From assembly GCA_007280315.1 (NCBI GenBank), contig QYQC01000027.1:1-5450 (forward strand): a stretch of 5,450 nucleotides of DNA, in the 5' to 3' direction. The position numbers and the translations under genes were made by a program. Positions 1 through 4,830 of the stretch are shown here, in pieces. The stretch comes from Betaproteobacteria bacterium (GTDB lineage: Bacteria > Pseudomonadota > Gammaproteobacteria > Burkholderiales > SG8-39). The notes beneath the pieces were generated by a model, which worked only from the letters and a program-made list of their open reading frames with translations, did not search any database and was not told the origin of the DNA. Position 1 is the stretch's first letter. Every line of letters starts with the position of its first letter.

Positions 1-762
1 ATAATAGCCGCGCCCGCCGCTGCCCATCGACAGCGCAAACAGGAACGCGATGATGCCTGCGATCACTGCCGCAGCGATCGCTCCGGCAAGTACCCAGGCA
101 ATGGCCCCCGCCGCGACCCCGGTAGCGGCCGAACCGAGCGCGCGTCCGAGCACGGCTTTCAGTACCCCGCCTGCGACGATAACTACGGCAAGCAGCACGA
201 CAAACAAGGATTCGTAATCATCGACCTTCGCCGCCTTCGCCGGGGGCGGCAACTTCTCGCCATCGATCAGCTTCATCAACGTCTGTATTCCGTCGCGGAT
301 ACCACCGTAGAAATCGTTCGCCAGAAAATGCGGCGCCATCACCTCGCGGATGACGCGCTTGGCCACGACGTCGGGAATGGCCCCCTCCAGTCCGTAGCCG
401 ACTTCGATGCGCAGCCGCTGATCTTCCTTCGCGACGATTAGAATCAGGCCGTCGCCAGTTTTCGCCCGACCGACCTTCCACTGCTCGGCAACGCGGATTG
501 AATACTGCTCGATGGATTCGGGCTGGGTGCTCGGCAGAATCAGCACCGCGATCTGACTGCCTTTCTGTTGCTCGAAGTCGCGCAGCTCGGTTTCGAGCGA
601 CGCAAGCTGCACGCTGCTCAGCGTGCCGGTGATATCGGTGATGCGCGCCTTCAGCACGGGCACGGCGACCGCGTCCGCGGCACCTGCGGCCGATGCAAAT
701 GCCAGCGTAAGGACACCCAAAAAAAGAATCCACATACGCAATGACGACGGGCCGCGGATCAT
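1..762 (-). CDS. TPM-domain (YgcG-type) membrane protein, 3' end cut by window edge
   Basis: The frame stays open for 254 codons from an ATG at 762 to base 1, so the C-terminus is missing. Residues 1-28 look like a Sec signal peptide (arginines at 3 and 9, hydrophobic stretch about 10-26, cleavage after AGA at 28). Residues about 37-165 match the TPM domain: an IxDxxGxLs-type opening, a QIAVLIL strand, DGLILIVA, then IEVGYGLEGAIPD with GYGLEG at 122-127. Two hydrophobic segments follow (about 182-205 and 215-247), and a glycine-rich tail begins near 245, as in YgcG-type proteins. The predicted topology is an extracytoplasmic TPM domain tethered to the membrane. TPM domains are described as phosphatase-like or as having roles in photosystem or envelope maintenance; the bacterial role is not settled. 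It lies 67 bases downstream of lemA, a recurrent pairing. The start is uncertain: no clear Shine-Dalgarno site is seen, ATG 735 (M10) would leave a shorter signal peptide, and TTG 828 is also in frame. Confidence 0.88.
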   Translation of the reverse strand, partial: MIRGPSSLRMWILFLGVLTLAFASAAGAADAVAVPVLKARITDITGTLSSVQLASLETELRDFEQQKGSQIAVLILPSTQPESIEQYSIRVAEQWKVGRAKTGDGLILIVAKEDQRLRIEVGYGLEGAIPDVVAKRVIREVMAPHFLANDFYGGIRDGIQTLMKLIDGEKLPPPAKAAKVDDYESLFVVLLAVVIVAGGVLKAVLGRALGSAATGVAAGAIAWVLAGAIAAAVIAGIIAFLFALSMGSGGRGYY

Positions 763-829
763 CGTGAGCAGCGCAGTCGATTCCGAAGACGTCCGGCGCG
801 CGCGTATGCGTTCGATCCCGGGTCTCAAT

Positions 830-1441
830 CTACTTGGCCGGCGCGGGCGCCGGCTTGTCGAAATTCACCGCGGGCGGCGTCGCAATCGCCTTCTCGTTTT
901 CCACCGCGAAATTGGGTTTCACCTGGTAGCTGAGTATCATCGCGGTCAGGTTGTTGGGAAAGGTACGGATCATGGTGTTGTACTCCTGCACCGATTTGAT
1001 GTAGCGGTTACGCGCCACCGCGATGCGGTTCTCGGTGCCTTCAAGCTGCGCTTGCAGATCGCGAAAATTCGCGTCCGACTTCAGCTGCGGATAATTTTCA
1101 GAGACCAGGAGCAGTCGCGACAGCGCGCTGGACAGGCCCGCCTGCGCTTGCTGAAATTTGGAAAACGCCGCAGCGTCATTGACCAGCTCCGGCGTTGCCT
1201 GGATGCTGCCCACACGCGCGCGCGCTTCGGTCACCTGAACCAGGACTTGCTGCTCCTGCGCGGCAAATCCCTTCACCGTATTGACCAGGTTCGGCACCAG
1301 ATCTGCGCGGCGTTGGTACTGGTTCAGCACTTCGGACCAGCTTCCCTTGATCTGCTCGTCGCCGCGCTGCATGTCGTTATATCCGCAGCCGGAAAGGCCG
1401 AGCGCGACCGCGGCCAGCAGTACGGCGAGCATTCTTTTCAT
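830..1441 (-). CDS. lemA: LemA family lipoprotein
   Basis: A 203-residue protein with a short lipoprotein signal: MKRM, a hydrophobic stretch, then LSGC with the lipidated cysteine at 19, which predicts membrane anchoring after signal peptidase II cleavage. The rest is the helical LemA domain. Hallmarks are W35-SEVLNQYQRRADLVPNLVNTVKG at about 35-58, SENYPQLKSDANFRDLQAQLEGTENRIAVARNRY at about 114-147, and YNTMIRTFPNN at 154-164. The tail (about 187-203) is rich in Pro and Ala. LemA proteins were named from a Listeria antigen; they are widespread and their biochemical role is unknown. The start is well supported: AGGAG at 1453-1449 sits 7 bases before the ATG. The gene follows the glycosylase gene by 82 bases and precedes a TPM-domain gene, so it is probably co-transcribed with the latter. 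In the upstream gap I see only a weak promoter candidate, a TTGAAA at 1500-1495 without a good -10 box. Confidence 0.95.
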   Translation of the reverse strand: MKRMLAVLLAAVALGLSGCGYNDMQRGDEQIKGSWSEVLNQYQRRADLVPNLVNTVKGFAAQEQQVLVQVTEARARVGSIQATPELVNDAAAFSKFQQAQAGLSSALSRLLLVSENYPQLKSDANFRDLQAQLEGTENRIAVARNRYIKSVQEYNTMIRTFPNNLTAMILSYQVKPNFAVENEKAIATPPAVNFDKPAPAPAK

Positions 1442-1448
1442 GTCAATT

Positions 1449-1453
1449 CTCCT
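1449..1453 (-). promoter_or_regulatory. Shine-Dalgarno site of lemA
   Basis: The minus strand reads AGGAG, 7 bases before the lemA ATG at 1441. It is the clearest ribosome-binding site on the minus strand. It fixes the start so that the lipobox cysteine falls at residue 19, and it shows that lemA can be translated independently of the coupled genes upstream. Confidence 0.8.
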
Positions 1454-1523
1454 GGGTGGGAAACCTGTAGGCTAACTGGGGGCAGGCGCACGAATTTCAA
1501 GTTGCCCACACCGCATTCCAGAT

Positions 1524-2282
1524 TTACCCGCGCAACGCCACCATGGTGCGGCGAGCGAAGCACAGGTCTTCCCATGCCTTCGCCTTGTCCGGCAGACTGC
1601 GCAGCAGATAGGCCGGATGGTAGGTGACAATCAGCGGTACGCCCTGGTAGCGGTGCACCTGACCGCGCAACGACGCAATACTGGCGTCCGTTTCGAGCAG
1701 GGTCTGGCAGGCGAAACGTCCCAGGGCAAGGATCATCCTGGGCTGGATCAATTCCACCTGGCGCAGGAGAAACGGCGAACATTGCGCCACTTCCGCCGCC
1801 TCGGGGTTGCGGTTCCCCGGCGGCCGGCATTTGAGTACATTGGCGATATAGACGTCTTCACCGCGTTTCAAGCCGATAGCGGCGAGCATGGCGTCGAGCA
1901 GCTTGCCCGCCTGGCCGACGAAAGGCTCGCCGCGTGCATCCTCTTCCGCGCCCGGCGCCTCCCCCACAATCAGCCAGTCGGCTTTTTCATCGCCGACGCC
2001 GAAAACGGTCTGGGTGCAGGTCTTGCGCAGTCCACAGGCTGTGCAGGCAGCGGCAGTCTCCTTGAGATCATCCCAGTCCATACGGGCAATGCGCGTGGCG
2101 CGACCCTCAGCGTCCTGCACTGAGCGTAGTGACAGCGGCTGCGACGTCTCGGCCTCGCCGGTGGCCGCTGTGAGATTCTGTGGTTGCGCTGCGGCGCTAT
2201 CGCCAATGGCTTCGCCGCGCCTGAGCCGCCAAAGCGGCGTCAGCCCCATTTCCTCGAGGAATAATTCGCGCCGCGAACTCAT
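1524..2282 (-). CDS. Family 4 uracil-DNA glycosylase (Fe-S cluster type)
   Basis: A 252-residue enzyme that excises uracil from DNA to start base-excision repair. It belongs to family 4 (UDGa), not the Ung family. Four cysteines at 80, 83, 152 and 168 have the family 4 spacing (C-x2-C, then 69 residues, then 16) and should bind a 4Fe-4S cluster. Motif A is GEAPGAEED at 107-115 and motif B is HPAYLLR at 222-228. RGEPFVGQAGKLLD at 117-130 and NVLKCRPPGNRNP at 148-160 are also typical. The first 68 or so residues form a low-complexity, Ala/Gln/Thr-rich extension ahead of the catalytic domain. Such extensions are common in proteobacterial members; the short archaeal and Thermus forms begin near residue 68 here. 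The ATG overlaps the rimI stop as ATGA, and no Shine-Dalgarno site precedes it, so translation probably depends on coupling to rimI. Three further cysteines (89, 192, 241) are not expected to be ligands. Confidence 0.95.
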   Translation of the reverse strand: MSSRRELFLEEMGLTPLWRLRRGEAIGDSAAAQPQNLTAATGEAETSQPLSLRSVQDAEGRATRIARMDWDDLKETAAACTACGLRKTCTQTVFGVGDEKADWLIVGEAPGAEEDARGEPFVGQAGKLLDAMLAAIGLKRGEDVYIANVLKCRPPGNRNPEAAEVAQCSPFLLRQVELIQPRMILALGRFACQTLLETDASIASLRGQVHRYQGVPLIVTYHPAYLLRSLPDKAKAWEDLCFARRTMVALRG

Positions 2283-2740
2283 AGCGGCAGGCTGAATATC
2301 AAGGCATCTTCGCGCCCATCCGGTGCAGGATAGTAGTCGCGCCTCAAGCCCAGCCGTTGAAAGCCATGACGCTGGTACAGCCTCTGACCTGCCGTGTTGG
2401 ACGGCCGCACCTCGAGCACCATCACGCGCGCGCCGCCGCCGCGCGCCAGATCACACAGGCGACGCAGCAGCAGGCTGCCGTGGCCTTGATTCTGGCTGCG
2501 TGCGGCAATGCTGAGGTTGAGTAAATGCGCCTCGTCCGCGGCCAGCATCATGACGGCATAGCCGAACAGCCCGCCATCCACTGCGTAGACGTAGCAACCA
2601 TATTCGGCAGCAATCGAATCGCGGAAATTACCCGGCGTCCACGGAAACGCATATATTTCGGTTTCGATCGCCATCACCCCGGGCAAATCGGACTCGGTCA
2701 TGCGGCGCAACTCAAGCACGGGTTTGGGTAAGGCGCTCAT
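2279..2740 (-). CDS. rimI: Ribosomal protein S18-alanine N-acetyltransferase
   Basis: A 153-residue GNAT-fold enzyme expected to transfer acetyl from acetyl-CoA to the N-terminal alanine of ribosomal protein S18. The acetyl-CoA pyrophosphate loop is RSQNQGHGS at 81-89, preceded by the AHLLNLSI strand at 71-78. LEVRPSNTAGQRLYQRHGF at 109-127 is the RimI signature: E110 and Y122 lie 12 residues apart and correspond to Glu103 and Tyr115, the proposed catalytic pair of the Salmonella enzyme. RRDYYPAPDGREDAL at 133-147 is also characteristic, and the length is close to the usual 148 or so. The frame stays open upstream to 2947, but I chose the ATG at 2740 because it overlaps the tsaB stop as ATGA and sits where the family begins; the longer N-terminus is arginine-rich noise inside tsaB. 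The 3' end overlaps the glycosylase start in the same way. Confidence 0.95.
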   Translation of the reverse strand: MSALPKPVLELRRMTESDLPGVMAIETEIYAFPWTPGNFRDSIAAEYGCYVYAVDGGLFGYAVMMLAADEAHLLNLSIAARSQNQGHGSLLLRRLCDLARGGGARVMVLEVRPSNTAGQRLYQRHGFQRLGLRRDYYPAPDGREDALIFSLPL

Positions 2741-3435
2741 CGTTCGTTTGCTTTGAGCGCCACCTTGTCGCGCACATACAGCGGCACCGCCGCCGCGGCA
2801 TCTACACCCTGCCCGGCGGCAAACACCTGCTTCGCCAGGCGCAGAATTGCGGTTGCGTTGGGTACGGCGTCGGCATCGGTGCGGGCGATGGCGTCGCCGT
2901 AACATTTTGCCAATGCCGCCCCGTGGGCGCGAAAACCGCTGCCACAACCAACCCAGTCGCCGCCTTCGATTCGCGGCACCGCTTCAGGTCGGTACAGGCC
3001 GGGCGCGTGCATTTCGATCCAGGTACCGCCGCTGTTGCAATACGCCGCATGGTACACCTCGCCCATGCGCGCATCGAGACAGGCGACGACCTTGTCAGCG
3101 GCGCAATTCTCGGCCAGCGCAAGCAGTGTGCCGATGCCCGCCACCTGCAGATTGCCCGCCAGTGCCAGTCCCTGCGCCAGGCCGCAGGCGATGCGCAAAC
3201 CGGTAAACGAACCGGGCCCCGCGCCGTAGGCGATGCCGTCGACGGACGCCATCGCCAGATCCGCCTGCTGCAGCAGTTCGCGCAACGCAGGCAGCGCGAG
3301 CTCCGAATGCCGCTGTCCGGCGTGGAAACCGCGCTCGAATACCTGCTCGCCGCGCGACAACGCGAGCGAGCAGTATTCCGTCGATGTTTCCAGCGCTATG
3401 AGGTTCACGACAGGCGGGAGAATGTCACGCGGCAT
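2737..3435 (-). CDS. tsaB: tRNA threonylcarbamoyladenosine biosynthesis protein TsaB
   Basis: With the ATG at 3435 this is a 232-residue protein, matching the roughly 231 residues of E. coli TsaB (YeaZ). TsaB is a cytoplasmic ASKHA-fold protein that partners TsaD and TsaE to put threonylcarbamoyl on A37 of ANN-decoding tRNAs; it is a scaffold, not the catalytic subunit. Signatures seen are the opening strand NLIALETST at 11-19, HSELALPAL near 43-51, and the hallmark YGAGPGSFTGLRIACGLAQGLAL starting at 70, with GAGPGSFTGLR at 71-81. LDARMGEVYHAAY follows in mid-protein, and LYVRDKVALK ends it. The start is not certain. GTG at 3408 lies just before NLIALE and is a good alternative. The frame is open to an ATG at 3564, but that would run into the divergent receptor gene and adds no family sequence. 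It is the first gene of the coupled tsaB-rimI-glycosylase set, and it overlaps rimI by four bases. No convincing promoter is visible upstream of it. Confidence 0.95.
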   Translation of the reverse strand: MPRDILPPVVNLIALETSTEYCSLALSRGEQVFERGFHAGQRHSELALPALRELLQQADLAMASVDGIAYGAGPGSFTGLRIACGLAQGLALAGNLQVAGIGTLLALAENCAADKVVACLDARMGEVYHAAYCNSGGTWIEMHAPGLYRPEAVPRIEGGDWVGCGSGFRAHGAALAKCYGDAIARTDADAVPNATAILRLAKQVFAAGQGVDAAAAVPLYVRDKVALKANER

Positions 3436-3468
3436 TTTAACGCATCCGGCAGTCTCGACCGGCGCTCC

Positions 3469-3497
3469 TTGACACCGCTGCGCACAACGCACAAGAT
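3469..3497 (+). promoter_or_regulatory. Candidate sigma-70 promoter of the Bug receptor gene
   Basis: A perfect -35 box, TTGACA (3469-3474), is followed after exactly 17 bases by CAAGAT (3492-3497), which matches 3 of 6 positions of the -10 consensus. Initiation near 3504 would give a leader of about 27 bases ending in a good Shine-Dalgarno site. It lies in the 95-base gap between the divergent tsaB and receptor starts. The weak -10 leaves room for activator control or a chance match. On the opposite strand, TTGACG (3512-3507) has no good -10 partner. Confidence 0.4.
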
Positions 3498-3516
3498 GCG
3501 CCGAAACGTCAATCCC

Positions 3517-3525
3517 GAGAGAGGA
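3517..3525 (+). promoter_or_regulatory. Shine-Dalgarno site of the Bug receptor gene
   Basis: A purine run, GAGAGAGGA, ends 5 bases before the ATG at 3531, with the GAGG core 6 bases away. It supports this start, which also yields a standard signal peptide. Confidence 0.7.
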
Positions 3526-3530
3526 AAACA

Positions 3531-4502
3531 ATGAAACGAATCGCATGCGTGCTTTTGCTCGCACTATTCGCCGGCCCCGCGCTGGCGCAGGACGCCTACC
3601 CCAGCCGCCATATCACCATGGTCGTGCCCTTTCCTCCCGGCGGCATCGCCGACCTCACCGGGCGTCCTACTGCGTTCGCCATGGAGAAGGCGCTGAAGCA
3701 ACGCATCATCATTGAGAACAAGGCCGGCGCCGGCGGCGCCATCGGCATGGCCTATCTCGCCAACGCGAAGCCCGACGGCTACACCATCATGATGGCGCTC
3801 TCGTCGATCTCGATCATTCCGGAAGCGGAAAAACTGTTCGAGCGCAAATCACCCTATCAGATGGACCAGTTCACGCCGATTGCGCTGATTTCGGCCGACC
3901 CCACGGTATTGGTGGTGCGTAGCGAAAGCCCGTGGAAGACAGTCAAGGATCTGGTCGACGATGCGAAAAAGCGCCCGACAAAAATCAGCTTCAGTTCCTC
4001 CGGCATCTACGGCACCCTGCACATGGCGATGGAAATGTTCGCCCAGGCGGCGGACATCAAGCTCTGGCACGTGCCCTATACCGGTGGCGGGCCGGCGATG
4101 AACGCCCTCGTCGGCGGCCACGTCGATGCGCTCGCTTCCGGACCGGCCGCGGTGATCGGTCAGATCAAGGGCGGAAAGCTGCGCGCGCTGGCCACCTGGG
4201 GCGACAAACGGCTTGCGGCACTGCCCGATGTGCCGACGCTGAAAGAGTTGGGCTATAACGCCGAGTTCTATATCTGGTCCGGGCTGTTCGCGCCGGCGGG
4301 CACCCCGGCCGCCGTTGTGGCGACGCTGCGCAACGCGGCAAAGCAGGCGGTCGCAGATCCGGAGTTCAAGGCGATCATGGCCAAGATCGAGACGCCGATA
4401 CACTATCTGGATGCGCCGGAGTTCCAGAAATTCTGGGACCAGGATGCCGCCATGCTCGCCGCAGCAGTCAAGCGCGTGGGCAAGGTCGAAGACAAGAAAT
4501 AA
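3531..4502 (+). CDS. Bug/TctC-family tripartite tricarboxylate-type periplasmic solute-binding protein
   Basis: A 323-residue secreted binding protein. Residues 1-19 form a Sec signal peptide (MKR, hydrophobic core, cleavage at ALA before Q20). The mature protein opens with YPSRHITMVVPFPPGGIAD (23-41), the signature of Bug receptors. IENKAGAGGAIGMAYLANAKPDGYTIMM (61-88), FSSSGIYGTLHMAMEMF (154-170), VPYTGGGPAMNALVGGHVDA (181-200), and LPDVPTLKELGY (231-242) followed by SGLFAPAGTPAAVV are all conserved family segments. Members bind small organic anions, usually carboxylates or related polar compounds, in a Venus-flytrap cleft, with ligand contacts in the two loops around 34-41 and 154-160. The ligand cannot be read from sequence. 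No TctA or TctB membrane subunits are present in the window, as is common for orphan Bug proteins of Burkholderiales. It is transcribed divergently from tsaB and converges on a lactonase-like gene. Codon use looks like its neighbours'. Confidence 0.95.
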   Translation: MKRIACVLLLALFAGPALAQDAYPSRHITMVVPFPPGGIADLTGRPTAFAMEKALKQRIIIENKAGAGGAIGMAYLANAKPDGYTIMMALSSISIIPEAEKLFERKSPYQMDQFTPIALISADPTVLVVRSESPWKTVKDLVDDAKKRPTKISFSSSGIYGTLHMAMEMFAQAADIKLWHVPYTGGGPAMNALVGGHVDALASGPAAVIGQIKGGKLRALATWGDKRLAALPDVPTLKELGYNAEFYIWSGLFAPAGTPAAVVATLRNAAKQAVADPEFKAIMAKIETPIHYLDAPEFQKFWDQDAAMLAAAVKRVGKVEDKK

Positions 4503-4532
4503 GTCCGGCGCTATTGCGAGGTCATCAATTTG

Positions 4533-4555
4533 CGCGGACGACAAACCCGCGTTTT
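4533..4555 (+). terminator. Weak candidate rho-independent terminator of the Bug receptor gene
   Basis: A stem of CGCGG (4533-4537) with CCGCG (4547-4551) and a 9-base loop is followed directly by four Ts (4552-4555), 30 bases after the receptor stop codon. Position and order fit a terminator, but the stem is only five pairs and the T run is short, so it may be inefficient or fortuitous. Confidence 0.3.
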
Positions 4556-4603
4556 CCAGCAGATTCCTGGAGCCAATTGCAAAAAATGACTCAGCAAGAC
4601 CTT

Positions 4604-4628
4604 GCACGGACGATAAATCCGTCCGTGC
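4604..4628. repeat. Inverted repeat 1 (9-base arms)
   Basis: GCACGGACG (4604-4612) and its exact reverse complement CGTCCGTGC (4620-4628) enclose the 7-base loop ATAAATC. No T-tract follows on either strand, so it is not a standard terminator. An overlapping alternative pairing, ATCCG (4617-4621) with CGGAT (4628-4632), is also possible. Confidence 0.75.
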
Positions 4629-4629
4629 G

Positions 4630-4680
4630 GATCGTCGATTGCATGCGGATGATGAAGCTATCCACATGCAATCGACGATC
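4630..4680. repeat. Inverted repeat 2 (16-base arms plus 4 inner pairs)
   Basis: Sixteen bases at 4630-4645 (GATCGTCGATTGCATG) are exactly complementary to 4665-4680. Inside, after one C/A mismatch, GGAT (4647-4650) pairs with ATCC (4660-4663), leaving a 9-base loop. It starts one base after inverted repeat 1. The run TCTTGTT that follows on the plus strand is not a convincing T-tract. Confidence 0.85.
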
Positions 4681-4716
4681 TTGTTAGAACCCAACACCAT
4701 CCTTGCTTTTACCAGT

Positions 4717-4765
4717 AACCGTGATTTCTGTACGGATGCCTTTTATCCGTACAGAAATCACGGTT
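4717..4765. repeat. Inverted repeat 3 (21-base perfect arms)
   Basis: Positions 4717-4737 and 4745-4765 are exact reverse complements over 21 bases, enclosing the 7-base loop GCCTTTT. The arms begin AACCGTGATTTC and end GTACGGAT next to the loop. The outer half of the stem is only moderately GC-rich, and no T-tract follows on either strand. Candidate roles are a bidirectional mRNA 3'-end or stability structure between converging genes, or a copy of a palindromic element; the sequence alone cannot decide. Confidence 0.9.
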
Positions 4766-4830
4766 GGCGCGCGCAGCGCGCAAGGCTTCCGCCGGCTTTC
4801 GACAGAGCTCTTTGCCCGCAACCAATCGAT

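Larger units (their letters stand above)
4503..4830. other. Convergent intergenic region rich in inverted repeats
   Basis: These 328 bases lie between the ends of the receptor gene (plus strand) and the lactonase-like gene (minus strand). I find no credible coding region. Frames that cross it are tails of shadow frames and show no family motif. The region is more AT-rich than the genes around it: 4681-4760 has 33 G or C in 80 bases. It contains a weak hairpin with four Ts (4533-4555), three strong inverted repeats (4604-4628, 4630-4680, 4717-4765) and a small GCGCGC-A-GCGCGC palindrome at 4769-4781. Confidence 0.8.

Noticed and set aside
218..733. A 171-codon open frame on the minus strand
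   Set aside because: It is out of frame with the TPM-domain gene over the same bases. The translation is Arg/Gly-rich, while the other frame gives a signal peptide and the TPM motif.
796..810. Alternating purine-pyrimidine run near the TPM gene start, with a similar one at 1211-1225 inside lemA
   Set aside because: Short GC-alternating runs of about 15 bases are expected by chance in this GC-rich sequence, and one is simply lemA coding sequence. There is no evidence for a role.
623..1627. A 334-codon open frame on the plus strand
   Set aside because: It lies antisense to the TPM, lemA and glycosylase genes, all of which carry clear family signatures. Its translation is Arg/His-rich without recognisable motifs, as expected of a GC-rich shadow frame.
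3436..3564. Longer N-terminus for TsaB from ATG 3564
   Set aside because: It would overlap the receptor start and signal peptide codons, and it adds residues absent from the family. The 232-residue form fits the normal length.
3849..4700. A 283-codon open frame on the minus strand
   Set aside because: It is antisense to the Bug receptor gene, which has unmistakable family motifs over this stretch, and the antisense product shows no domain.
4604..4765. CRISPR-like array
   Set aside because: The repeats are three different inverted repeats with different arms, not direct repeats separated by uniform spacers.
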